DNA of 64,000 nucleotides from Glaciecola sp. (GTDB lineage Bacteria > Pseudomonadota > Gammaproteobacteria > Enterobacterales > Alteromonadaceae). Below, piece after piece: positions 43,177 through 52,496 of the stretch; the first letter of the stretch is position 1; every line of letters starts with the position of its first letter. The DNA lies in assembly GCA_029246415.1 (NCBI GenBank), contig JAQWNF010000018.1, forward strand, positions 23,484 through 87,483, written 5' to 3'. A program made the position numbers and the translations under genes. Below the pieces are notes generated by a model. The model ran no database searches and was not told the origin of the DNA. It worked only from the letters and a program-made list of their open reading frames with translations.

Positions 43177-44073
43177 TTAGAACGCAGAAGCTAGATGGTA
43201 GTGGTTGGCTAAGTGATATTGGAATTTTTCACTAGAGCCTGATTGCGGCCTATGCTTAAGGGTTACGGTATGCCATTGATTTATAATTGGAAAATCGATG
43301 ATGTTTAGCTCTCTCACTGCACCGGACTTAGATTGTTTGAGTGTATGTTGAGATAAGACTGCTACACCTAAGCCCGAAGCGACTGCCAAGTGGATCGCTT
43401 CGTTACTTTCTATGAGCATAATATTAGATAGTTTAATATTATGCTGCTCACAGTAATTGACCAATACTTGATGTGTTGCTGAACCTGCCTCACGGATCAA
43501 GAATTTCTGCTCCTGTAAATCCTTTAAATGACAATGATTAGGACCTGTGTAGTCCGCTGGAGCAATGACAGTTAAATGATTATCCATAAATGCGGTCGCG
43601 GTAATGTTATGCATTTCTGGTACTTCAGAAAAAATATACAAATCATCTTTATTATCTTGTAGTCTTTGAGTGATTTGTTCGGTATTACCCACTTTTAATT
43701 GCACATTGATATCTGGATGTTCAAGACAAAAGGGCTTTAAAATCGGCGGAATTAAGTATTTTGCCGTCGTCACCACTGCCAGTTTAAAACTGCGACTGTT
43801 ATCCATTTTTAATGTATCGAGCTGGGAACTTAAATGTTGTCTAGTTCGAATAATGTCGTTGGCACATTGATATACAGCAGAGCCGGCATCAGTCAGGCAC
43901 ACTGTTCCATGATGAGTTTCAAGTAATGTCATTCCGCATATTTCAGTTAATTTTTTTAATTGTAATGATACGGTAGGTTGCGATAGCTTTAACGCGACAG
44001 AAGCAGCGGTTATCGACCCGGATTCAACAATTTGTTTGAAAACTTCTAATAATCTAAATGTTAATGCGTTCAT
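43177..44073 (-). CDS. LysR-family transcriptional regulator
   Basis: A 298-aa regulator. The N-terminal winged HTH reads LLEVFKQIVESGSITAASVALKLSQPTVSLQLKKL and is followed by a LysR substrate-binding domain (about 90-295). I start at the ATG at 44073 (MNALTF), the normal LysR N-terminus; the in-frame upstream extension lacks family similarity. It is divergent from purE and convergent with the M20 gene. The ligand and targets are unknown. Confidence 0.92.
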   Translation of the reverse strand: MNALTFRLLEVFKQIVESGSITAASVALKLSQPTVSLQLKKLTEICGMTLLETHHGTVCLTDAGSAVYQCANDIIRTRQHLSSQLDTLKMDNSRSFKLAVVTTAKYLIPPILKPFCLEHPDINVQLKVGNTEQITQRLQDNKDDLYIFSEVPEMHNITATAFMDNHLTVIAPADYTGPNHCHLKDLQEQKFLIREAGSATHQVLVNYCEQHNIKLSNIMLIESNEAIHLAVASGLGVAVLSQHTLKQSKSGAVRELNIIDFPIINQWHTVTLKHRPQSGSSEKFQYHLANHYHLASAF

Positions 44074-44190
44074 TATTTCTACTATATATTGATGCGTATA
44101 AAAGTAAATACATACGCTAGCAAAACTCGCCATAGAGATGTAAACCTAGCAAGCAAAACATAACGGTATTTCATTATGGTCGAATTAGGG

Positions 44191-44196
44191 TATAAT
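44191..44196 (+). promoter_or_regulatory. probable -10 element of purEK
   Basis: A perfect TATAAT 62 nt before the purE start. The -35 region (TTTCAT near 44169) is poor, so an activator or extended contacts may be needed. No clear PurR operator was found. Confidence 0.45.
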
Positions 44197-44258
44197 TGCT
44201 TGTTTCCACCACGAATATTGCCGGCAATCATCGGTTATGTGTAAACAGAGAGAGTAAG

Positions 44259-44744
44259 ATGGCAAAAGTTGCAATCGTAATGGGGTCTACGTCAGATTGG
44301 CCTACAATGAAATTAGCGGCAGAGATGCTGCAACAATTAGGGGTTGAGTATCACGCCCAAGTTGTATCCGCACATCGCACCCCAGACCTATTAACGTCGT
44401 TTGCTCAAACTGCACATACCGAAGGTTACAGCGTTATTATTGCTGGAGCAGGTGGTGCGGCACATCTTCCTGGCATGATTGCCGCACATACACATATCCC
44501 AGTGTTAGGTTGCCCAGTGCGCTCAAGTCAGCTTAATGGTATCGATTCGCTATTATCTATTGTGCAGATGCCAAAAGGCGTAGCCGTTGGTACACTCGCT
44601 ATCGGTGAAGCTGGCGCTGCCAATGCCGGGCTACTTGCGGCTCAAATTGTTGGCTTACAAGAGCCAGCGGTAGCTCAAGCTATTATTGATTTTCGTCAAA
44701 AACAAACCGACACTGTATTAAGTAACGGTCAACTAGAGTTATAA
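44259..44744 (+). CDS. purE: N5-carboxyaminoimidazole ribonucleotide mutase PurE
   Basis: Moves the carboxyl group of N5-CAIR to C4 in purine synthesis. The 161-aa class I PurE has [22 protein letters not shown] and [13 protein letters not shown] use the ATG at 44259 (MAKVAIVMG). It is followed 4 nt later by purK, as usual. Confidence 0.98.
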   Translation: MAKVAIVMGSTSDWPTMKLAAEMLQQLGVEYHAQVVSAHRTPDLLTSFAQTAHTEGYSVIIAGAGGAAHLPGMIAAHTHIPVLGCPVRSSQLNGIDSLLSIVQMPKGVAVGTLAIGEAGAANAGLLAAQIVGLQEPAVAQAIIDFRQKQTDTVLSNGQLEL

Positions 44745-44748
44745 ATTA

Positions 44749-45891
44749 ATGAATGTTCTTGTCTATGGTTCCGGCCAACTTGCACGAATGATGTATTTAG
44801 CGGGTAGTCCGTTAAATATTAATGTACAAGCCGTTGATGTCGCATCTAACAAAATTGTTAATCCGGTGACTAAACGTAATTTGAAATTAAGTTTGGATAC
44901 GGCTATTGATAACGCAGACGTCCTGACGGTTGAGTTTGAACATGTGCCAGAGCCATTATTAGAACAAGCTGAGCAGTCAGGTAAGTTGTTCCCGAATATG
45001 CGTTCCATTTTGGTGGGCGCGGATCGCGTTCGCGAAAAGCAATTACTTGCATTAGCTGGGATCCCTAACTGTGAACATGAAATTATTACGGATATCGCAC
45101 AACTCAGTGGGATTACCGAGCGTCTCGGCGATAAAATCATCTTTAAATCTAGCCGTGACGGCTATGATGGTTATGGCCAATGGCGCATTAGCAACGCCGA
45201 TGGACTAACTGAGTTAGCGGAAGTTTTTAGCAATTTAGATTTGGTCAAAGTGCCTATTATCGCAGAAAAAATGTGTCCTTTTGAACGTGAACTATCGTTA
45301 GTCGGCACTGTGGGGCAAGATGGTGAAATTGCGTTATATCCGTTAGCACAAAATACGCATTTTGAAGGGCAATTACATGTATCGATTGCTCCTGCGCCTG
45401 AGCTTTCAGACGCGGTTATTGCCAAAGCCGAAAGCATTTTCAACACCCTAGCCAAACAAATGAAATACGTTGGTACGTTAGCTGTCGAATTATTTCAAGT
45501 CGGTGATGAATTACTCGTCAATGAGCTTGCTCCACGTGTGCATAACTCTGGACATTGGTCGATGCAAGGCGCCGATACTTGTCAATTTGAAAATCATTTA
45601 CGTGCTATCTGTGGCTTACCATTAGGTGATTCGGACGCACAAAAAATCAGTGCGATGGTCAATATTATCGGTGTGAGTTCGTTTTCTAAGAACCTGATTG
45701 GTATCCCTGGTGTGCACTTACACTGGTACGGTAAAGAAGTGCGTGAAAAGCGTAAGATGGGACATATCAATGTCACTGCCGATAGTTATGCACAGTTAGC
45801 GACTAAATTTGAGCAGTTGTCTGAGTTTTTACCGATGCAGTATTTCCCACGTTTGTTAACTCAAGCGAATAAGCTAGCTACGCAGTCGTAG
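44749..45891 (+). CDS. purK: N5-carboxyaminoimidazole ribonucleotide synthase PurK
   Basis: ATP-grasp enzyme that makes N5-CAIR from AIR, bicarbonate and ATP. The 380-aa protein has an N-terminal GSGQLARMM, the ATP-grasp core (IIFKSSRDGYDGYGQW, VNELAPRVHNSGHWSMQGADTCQFE). Together with purE it completes this step. Confidence 0.97.
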   Translation: MNVLVYGSGQLARMMYLAGSPLNINVQAVDVASNKIVNPVTKRNLKLSLDTAIDNADVLTVEFEHVPEPLLEQAEQSGKLFPNMRSILVGADRVREKQLLALAGIPNCEHEIITDIAQLSGITERLGDKIIFKSSRDGYDGYGQWRISNADGLTELAEVFSNLDLVKVPIIAEKMCPFERELSLVGTVGQDGEIALYPLAQNTHFEGQLHVSIAPAPELSDAVIAKAESIFNTLAKQMKYVGTLAVELFQVGDELLVNELAPRVHNSGHWSMQGADTCQFENHLRAICGLPLGDSDAQKISAMVNIIGVSSFSKNLIGIPGVHLHWYGKEVREKRKMGHINVTADSYAQLATKFEQLSEFLPMQYFPRLLTQANKLATQS

Positions 45892-45951
45892 CTAGTCTGG
45901 TATGAATCGTTAGCGACACAGTCATAATTAGTAAAATTAAGGAAAAGGTTT

Positions 45952-46413
45952 ATGTTACGTATTGTCTTGATCATTAGTGCTTTATTGTTATGTTTGTCGG
46001 GCTGCGCGCCAGTTGCACCTTCTACCATTCAGATATCGGATAGTAAAATTCGTGCTGCGTTTAGCCAAGCGGCTACCGGTGCTGCGTATATGACTATCAC
46101 TAATCATACCGATACTGATGATAGACTTATGTCGGTATCATCAATAACGTATATTGCACGTGATATTCAAATTCATACCATGCTAATGCAAGAAGATATG
46201 ATGGTTATGCAACAAGTGACCGAGGGTGTCGCTTTGCCTGCTGGTAGTGAAGTGGTTTTTGCACCAGGTGGTTATCATATAATGTTTATGGGTCTACAGA
46301 CTGAACTGGACGAAGGTAAGCATATTGCTCTAACGTTAAATTTTGCAAACTCTCCAGCACAAACGGTTAATTTCCCAGTTGTAGCAATGCATACTAACGG
46401 CATGTCACACTAA
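45952..46413 (+). CDS. PCuAC-type copper chaperone lipoprotein
   Basis: A 153-aa lipoprotein (lipobox LSGC, Cys18) of the DUF461/PCuAC family, which delivers Cu(I) to cytochrome oxidase. The copper motif is present as His75-X10-Met86-X22-His109-X-Met111, close to the consensus H-X10-M-X21-H-X-M. It stands 60 nt after purK. The SCO/oxidase partners are not in the window. Confidence 0.88.
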   Translation: MLRIVLIISALLLCLSGCAPVAPSTIQISDSKIRAAFSQAATGAAYMTITNHTDTDDRLMSVSSITYIARDIQIHTMLMQEDMMVMQQVTEGVALPAGSEVVFAPGGYHIMFMGLQTELDEGKHIALTLNFANSPAQTVNFPVVAMHTNGMSH

Positions 46414-46473
46414 ACTTAATTATTATCCTTAACGTATAAATAATCTTCTTTCATTAGTTTGTAAGGACTAATC

Positions 46474-47583
46474 ATGCCTTTTATTAAGAATTTTGTAATA
46501 TCAACTCATCGTACTGTCTATGCAACCTTAGCAATTTTGGCTTTTCTGCTATCTATTAGTGCCCCATTGAGCGCACAAACGGTCGTTTCACAACAGGTAC
46601 TTGCAACTGACTTAGCCAATCCTTGGTCGATTGCATTGCTCCCAAATAATGAGTTTTTGGTAACAGAGCGTCCAGGCCATATCGCTAAAGTTTCAGCCGA
46701 TGGCTCCGTCATTCGTTTATCCGGTTTACCTAATGTGGTAGCTGAACGACAAGGTGGTGTGTTAGGTGTAACTTTAGATCCTGACTTTGCCAATAATCAA
46801 AAAATTTATGTGTGCTTAGTGGGGGCTGATAGCAAAGGCAATACCGGCTCCGAGGTCTATCAGGCAACCTTAAAAGCGTCGAGTTTGAATAATGTTACCC
46901 AAATATTTGCTGCGCAACCTAAAATTAAATCAGGTTTTCATTTTGGCTGTCGTTTAGCATTTGCTGATGATGGAGCGTTATTTATTACGTTAGGCGATCG
47001 TTACTCGGGGATGGAAAAGACCCAATCCCTTGATAATCATTATGGTAAAGTCATTCGCGTATTACCCGATGGCTCGCCTCATCCACAGAATTCTTTTTTA
47101 GATAGTGCTGTTCCTGAGGTCTATTCTATTGGCCATCGCAATGTCCAAGGTATTGCGTTACATCCAACACTCAACGTGATGTGGGCACATGAACATGGCC
47201 CAAAAGGTGGGGATGAGCTGAATGTCCTCAAACCTGGAGCAAATTATGGTTGGCCCACAATCACCTATGGGATTAATTATAATGGCGATATTATTTCGGA
47301 CAAAACTGCAGCCCCAGGATTAGAGCAGCCCTTAACTTATTGGGTGCCTTCAATTGCACCTAGTGGCATGGCTTTTTATAAAGGTGACTTGCTAGTAGGG
47401 TCGTTAAAGTTTAGACACTTGCGTTATCTAACATTGCAAGACGACCAAGTAGTACGTCAAACTGAGTTACTCACTGACTTAGATGCGCGTATTCGAGACG
47501 TTGCAGTAGGCACTGACAATACTATTTATGTTGTGACTGATGAGCCTAAAGGACGTCTTATTGCTCTGCGGTTACAACCTTAA
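46474..47583 (+). CDS. PQQ-dependent aldose sugar dehydrogenase (YliI-like)
   Basis: A 369-aa exported soluble quinoprotein with a signal peptide (about 1-34, ending LSA) and a six-bladed propeller of the glucose/sorbosone dehydrogenase family. Recognisable parts are LANPWSIALLPNNEFLVTERPG, GHRNVQGIALHP, EHGPKGGDELN and GANYGWPTITYG. It oxidises aldoses in the periplasm. PQQ synthesis genes are not in the window. Its end overlaps rluA by 26 nt (convergent). Confidence 0.88.
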   Translation: MPFIKNFVISTHRTVYATLAILAFLLSISAPLSAQTVVSQQVLATDLANPWSIALLPNNEFLVTERPGHIAKVSADGSVIRLSGLPNVVAERQGGVLGVTLDPDFANNQKIYVCLVGADSKGNTGSEVYQATLKASSLNNVTQIFAAQPKIKSGFHFGCRLAFADDGALFITLGDRYSGMEKTQSLDNHYGKVIRVLPDGSPHPQNSFLDSAVPEVYSIGHRNVQGIALHPTLNVMWAHEHGPKGGDELNVLKPGANYGWPTITYGINYNGDIISDKTAAPGLEQPLTYWVPSIAPSGMAFYKGDLLVGSLKFRHLRYLTLQDDQVVRQTELLTDLDARIRDVAVGTDNTIYVVTDEPKGRLIALRLQP

Positions 47584-48253
47584 TAGTTGGCTCAGTAATA
47601 AATGGGTGTGGGATCGCAAACTGCATCCATTTTTCACTAGTAGGATGATAAAACCCAAGTTCAGCTGCGTGCAACCACAAACGCTTAATCCCTTCTCGTG
47701 TTTCTGGCTCAGTATATAAACGGTCTCCCAATATTGGGTGGCCTATCGATAACATATGAACACGAAGCTGATGCGAGCGTCCTGTCACAGGATGTAACTC
47801 TACCAGTGTCGTGTGCTCATCAACAGAAATGACTTTATAACGAGTTAAACTGGCTTTGCCTGTCTCATAACACACTTTTTGTTTAGGGCGATTGGGCCAG
47901 TCAACAATCAAGGGCGCGGTTATCTCACCCTCCATTGTGTCCATTTTACCTAAGACGCGAGCAAAATAGCGCTTTTGTGTTTTTCTTTGGGCAAATTGGT
48001 CGCTAAGATGCTGATTAGCCGGCTTATGCATTGCCATGACAATAATACCCGATGTCGCCATATCTAGCCGGTGGACAATGCGCGCGAAGGGATACACATC
48101 CGTCACGCGTTTCTGCAAACTGTCTTGATGGTTTGCTGCTCGGCCGCGCACGCTGAGTAATCCCGCCGCTTTAGCTAACACAATGACGTCTTCATCTTGA
48201 TACAAGATATCTAAAAAAGGCACCATAGGTGGTTGATAATTTAGTATAGCCAT
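47558..48253 (-). CDS. rluA: 23S rRNA/tRNA pseudouridine synthase RluA
   Basis: Makes pseudouridine at 23S rRNA U746 and tRNA U32. The 231-aa single-domain protein has the catalytic motif ARIVHRLDMATSGIIV and HPVTGRSHQLRVHM. No S4 domain is present, as expected for RluA. The neighbourhood with rapA matches E. coli. Confidence 0.93.
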   Translation of the reverse strand: MAILNYQPPMVPFLDILYQDEDVIVLAKAAGLLSVRGRAANHQDSLQKRVTDVYPFARIVHRLDMATSGIIVMAMHKPANQHLSDQFAQRKTQKRYFARVLGKMDTMEGEITAPLIVDWPNRPKQKVCYETGKASLTRYKVISVDEHTTLVELHPVTGRSHQLRVHMLSIGHPILGDRLYTEPETREGIKRLWLHAAELGFYHPTSEKWMQFAIPHPFITEPTIKVVTAEQ

Positions 48254-48307
48254 AGTGTTAGTTTCACCTGTTTCGCCACGTTATTTGTTAGCATTAGATC
48301 GCAATGA

Positions 48308-51145
48308 TCACTTTTTTTGTGGATTATTAACCACAACTCGCACAGCATCAAGATATAAGGTCGCTTCTTTAATGCGCACTAATGCTTGTTTTAATGTTGC
48401 TTGCATTTGCTCGATTTCAAGATCGCTGATACTCGGGTTTACTTTTTGTAGCTGTTGTAACCGCGTGATCTCATCACCTAATTGGCGATTAACAAAATCG
48501 GTAGCTGCTTTTTTAACAGGTTTAACCCTTTTGGCCGCCATCTCATCCGCTTTTGCAAGTACTAGCTTAATCGGTTGGGCTAAAGCTGGAACGAGTTTTT
48601 GACCCATTTTTCGATCCACTTTAGTCATAGGTACCGTCACATTTTTCATGCTGTTACCCTGACTATCGATTTGAATCAGTACAGGTGTCTGCGTTAAATA
48701 CGGATTGTTGCCCGACGTGTTATCTGAATTCGCTTGTAATATATATAAGCATTCCACAAAAAACGCACCTGCAGGTAAGTCGCTGTTATTCATAAAACCC
48801 AATGAGGCTTTACCATTCACTTCACTGGTGATGATATCCATGGCTTCATGTACAAAAGGGTGATCCCAGCTAATAAAACTCAACTCTTCACGCGCGGTTG
48901 CGATATCACGGCGATACGTAATAGTCAGGCCATCTTCCGGTAAACTAGGTAGATTATGGGCAAGTTGATCCGTCGGTTGCAAAATAAAGCTATGCCCATC
49001 ATTGACGATATACGCTATGCCTAATGCGTCACAGATAAGCTGCATAAAACGTTCGACGGATTGCATTTGTTCAGGAGCGTTTAGAGCAGTAATTAATGGT
49101 TCAACTGTACCTTGTCCATTAGCACTTAGCTCAAGTAACTTATCACGCCCTTGTTGGCGTTCAAGATTATATTGTGCTGCTAAGTCAGTGATTTGATTAA
49201 TAACACCTTCAGGCTCTTGTTCTGCACTGATATAGGTATTGATCTCATCCGCTAAGGTAGCAAAGACTTTGGAACCAATCGCACAGGTTTCATTAAAGCT
49301 ATTGAGACCTTGATGATAAATATTAAACAAGCGCTCATGTGCTGAGCCAGTAAAATACGGTACATGGATATTCACGACCTGTGATTGACCAATTCGATCT
49401 AAACGGCCAATACGTTGTTCTAATAAATCAGGGTGTAAAGGTAAATCAAATAAAATTAGGTGTTGTGCAAATTGAAAATTACGGCCTTCAGAGCCAATTT
49501 CACTGCACAATAATAATGGGGTATTACTGTCTGGATCGGCAAAGTAATGCGCCGCGCGATCACGTTCAATAATACTCATTTTTTCATGAAATACCGGTAA
49601 ATGACGACCCGTTTGTTGCTTAATAAATTCAGCCAGCTGTAGCACTGTCACTTGAGAACGACAGATTAATAATGTTTTTGAATCAGTATTATCGAGATAA
49701 TCTAATAACCACTGTACTCTTGGATCTTCTTCTAACCAACTGATGACTAATGCCGGTAATTCATGCAAAAAGCATAATTGGTCAGTAGGGCAGTCGACAT
49801 CATCCCATTCTTCAGGGAATGCAAACGGAACAGGGTGCAATACGCGCTCATTTAACCCGGCGATGGAGTGACGTGTATTGCGGAAAAACATTCGTCCTGT
49901 ACCATGGCGATCAATCAAGTCGTTGATAATGTCTTGGTGTGACATCGACGCAAATTCAGGGCTGTCCATATCGGGATAAATCGTCAGGATCTGCTGTTGT
50001 AATGGCGCGCTAATGAGCGCATCTTGCTCGGTAATATCAGAGACTAATGCCAATGACTGAGCTTCTGCGAGTAATGCATCCGTTAATGTCGCGAGTTCGG
50101 TATAGTGGCTTTGTTCGGTTTCATAAGTCGTAAAATCGGCAAAGCGAGCGGGATCAAGTAAACGCAAGCGTGCAAAGTGACTTTCATGCCCCAATTGATC
50201 AGGGGTTGCGGTTAACAACAACACGCCAGGAGTCGTCTGAGTAAGCTGTTCAACGATTTCATATTCAGTCGATACGTCAGTAGGTGACCATTGTAGATGA
50301 TGCGCTTCATCTACCACAATCAAATCCCAGGAAGATTGCACCGCCCAGTCATTAATCGTCGGATGTGCAACCAGCGTATCAATACTAATCAACACGATTT
50401 GTTCGGCGTCAAATGGGTTCATGCCATCTTCTAACAGTGCATTGACTCTAGGAGCATCAAACACTGCACATTGCATATTCACCCGGCGGTGCATTTCCAC
50501 CAGCCATTGGTGAATCAAACTCTCAGGCACAATAATCAGCATGCGCGATGCACGGCCACTAAGACGTTGCTTTTGTATAATCATAGCCGCTTCAATGGTC
50601 TTACCTAGACCGACTTCATCAGCAAGTAATACACGAGGGGCAAAGCGATTACCGACTTGGTTAGCGATATGGATTTGATGTTCGATCAAATTAACACGGG
50701 CGCCAGCGAGCCCTAATATTGGCGATTGCTGATGTGCGAAACGGGCATTAAAGGCATGTAAACGCGCATCAAACCAGTTGTATTTATCTAATTGTAGAGT
50801 AAACAAACGGTCTTCAGGTTGATTGATTTGGGTATGGTGTGATAACTGGGTTTCAGTTAACACTTGTTGCTCGGAGCCATCTTGATAGTCGACCAAATAC
50901 TGGATCAAGCCATTGGTATCTAAGGTGTCTACCACACAAAATTCGCGTGCATCAACATCCATGCCTGTATCGCCTTTTTCTAGCAACAAGCGGATTAAGG
51001 GTGAACTATCGATGGAGTATAGTTTGTCTTCTTGGGTAATCGGGAAATAAATCGTAATTTGGCGTAGTTGTATATCCGCAACTATACCTAATCCAAGCTC
51101 GGGTTGCTGAGAGCTCAGCCAGCGTTGACCAATTGCAAAATTCAT
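48308..51145 (-). CDS. rapA: RNA polymerase recycling ATPase RapA
   Basis: A Swi2/Snf2-family ATPase that releases stalled RNA polymerase. The 945-aa protein has tandem Tudor-like N-terminal domains (1-110), Walker A DEVGLGKT at 176-183, DEAH in VVDEAHHLQW, and the helicase C motif EQRIGRLDRIGQSQ. It is slightly shorter than E. coli RapA (968). rluA follows on the same strand after 54 nt. Confidence 0.96.
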   Translation of the reverse strand: MNFAIGQRWLSSQQPELGLGIVADIQLRQITIYFPITQEDKLYSIDSSPLIRLLLEKGDTGMDVDAREFCVVDTLDTNGLIQYLVDYQDGSEQQVLTETQLSHHTQINQPEDRLFTLQLDKYNWFDARLHAFNARFAHQQSPILGLAGARVNLIEHQIHIANQVGNRFAPRVLLADEVGLGKTIEAAMIIQKQRLSGRASRMLIIVPESLIHQWLVEMHRRVNMQCAVFDAPRVNALLEDGMNPFDAEQIVLISIDTLVAHPTINDWAVQSSWDLIVVDEAHHLQWSPTDVSTEYEIVEQLTQTTPGVLLLTATPDQLGHESHFARLRLLDPARFADFTTYETEQSHYTELATLTDALLAEAQSLALVSDITEQDALISAPLQQQILTIYPDMDSPEFASMSHQDIINDLIDRHGTGRMFFRNTRHSIAGLNERVLHPVPFAFPEEWDDVDCPTDQLCFLHELPALVISWLEEDPRVQWLLDYLDNTDSKTLLICRSQVTVLQLAEFIKQQTGRHLPVFHEKMSIIERDRAAHYFADPDSNTPLLLCSEIGSEGRNFQFAQHLILFDLPLHPDLLEQRIGRLDRIGQSQVVNIHVPYFTGSAHERLFNIYHQGLNSFNETCAIGSKVFATLADEINTYISAEQEPEGVINQITDLAAQYNLERQQGRDKLLELSANGQGTVEPLITALNAPEQMQSVERFMQLICDALGIAYIVNDGHSFILQPTDQLAHNLPSLPEDGLTITYRRDIATAREELSFISWDHPFVHEAMDIITSEVNGKASLGFMNNSDLPAGAFFVECLYILQANSDNTSGNNPYLTQTPVLIQIDSQGNSMKNVTVPMTKVDRKMGQKLVPALAQPIKLVLAKADEMAAKRVKPVKKAATDFVNRQLGDEITRLQQLQKVNPSISDLEIEQMQATLKQALVRIKEATLYLDAVRVVVNNPQKK

Positions 51146-51378
51146 AGAGTAATAAAATCATTTCTGTAGGAGATAAAAAACAACCTAATTATCGCATGAT
51201 TAATGGCGGATTTGTGACATAAATCGGTAGATGATAAAAATAGTTTGTGTGACAACGCCTTATAAATAGGGCAATTGCACAAATTATGATTTATTTGCTA
51301 AAAAAAGCAGCATTGAACTTTATTTTCTAGTACTGTTAAGTAGAGTAGTAACAAAATGTCACCATCAAGGAGTTATGG

Positions 51379-52368
51379 ATGCCAATTGATTCTAGTTCGA
51401 CCAAAATTTATGTATTAGATACCAATATACTGTTGCACGAACCGCTCGCCTTTTTATCCTTCCAAGAACACGATGTTGTCATTCCGATGACAGTATTAGA
51501 AGAATTAGATTACATCAAAGATAGCAAAAAAGACGTTGCTCGCGATGCTCGTGTATCTATTCGCGCGATGGAAAACATTCTCAAAGACGCTTCTCCAGAA
51601 GACATGACAAAAGGTGTTAGCCTCGCTGGAACAGTCGGTGGTGAGCATGGTCCAAGTGGCCGACTATCAATCTATACTGATTTACTGATGGCGCAAGAGT
51701 TACAAGTGTTTACCAGTAATGAAAATGATAACCGCATTATTAATGTAGGCTTAGATCTGCAACAATCTCATCCCAACAATACAGTTGTGTTGGTTACCAA
51801 AGACATTAATATGCGCCTTAAAGCCAAAGGTGCAGGCATGCACAAGGTAGAGGATTACCGGACTGATCAATTAATTGATGACATCAAATACCTCAGCAAA
51901 GGCTACATGGTGTTTCCCGGTGATTTTTGGGCACAAGTGACGGATGTCAAAAGTCGCCAAGAGGGACGGGATACTATCCATCGGATCCCCAAAAGTGTCT
52001 TACCCGATGCGTATATCAATGAATTTATAATCGATGAAACGCGCACGTTTGCCGGGTTAATTGAGGCCGTTGAAGATCAGTACATTGAGGTACTTGATTT
52101 AGGTGTAGAGCGTTTGATGTCACGCCAAGCATGGGGCATTCAACCCAAAAATATAGGACAAGCCATGGCTTTGCATACCTTGCTTGATCCGCATATTGAT
52201 TTGGTGATCATGACAGGTCCTGCTGGCAGTGGTAAAACAGGTATTACTGCAAGCTTTTTTTCAATATTTGTGCAGACCTATCTACAGACCTTATTCTTAC
52301 TGAATAAATTGAGTATTTATAACAGGCTAAGATCTAATCTCTCTAACATGTCATTAAGTGTGACTTAA
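51379..52368 (+). pseudogene. chromosomal PIN-PhoH ATPase gene truncated at its P-loop
   Basis: The first 287 residues are a normal PIN-PhoH protein: PIN nuclease domain from VLDTNILLHEP with the acidic residues of DVARDAR and DNRIIN, and a linker domain, up to GPAGSGKT at 280-287. From residue 288 (52240) the sequence becomes GITASFFSIFVQTYLQTLF, unlike any PhoH, and stops after 42 residues. The ATPase core that normally follows (LLALAAG and onward, about 180 aa) is missing. The break fits insertion of foreign DNA. A PIN domain alone could still be made. The Shine-Dalgarno AAGGAG at the start is intact. Confidence 0.88.
52273..52291 (+). repeat. 7-bp direct repeats near the island end
   Basis: CAGACCT at 52273-52279 and again at 52285-52291, a 12-bp period, 33 nt inside the break point. 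Such short spaced repeats can be recombinase- or transposase-binding sites at an element end. With only two copies, chance is possible. Confidence 0.35.
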
Positions 52369-52496
52369 AGAATAGAACCATTCATCAATAAATATAAATA
52401 ACGGATTTAACCTGCAAGAGGCACAAACAAAAATAATAAAGCTAAGGTAAATCTAAAATGCTAATTAATGAAAATCGTTCTCAAAGGAGAACTAAA

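Noticed and set aside
44074..44258. PurR operator before purEK
   Set aside because: No match to the ACGCAAACGTTTGCGT-type palindrome could be found by eye.
48255..48602. 115-aa open frame on the plus strand
   Set aside because: Antisense to the 3' end of rapA, with Cys/Ser-rich shadow composition.
52240..52496. insertion-sequence or Tn7-type end at the phoH junction
   Set aside because: No recognisable terminal inverted repeat of a known class and no transposase gene nearby; the element type is left open.
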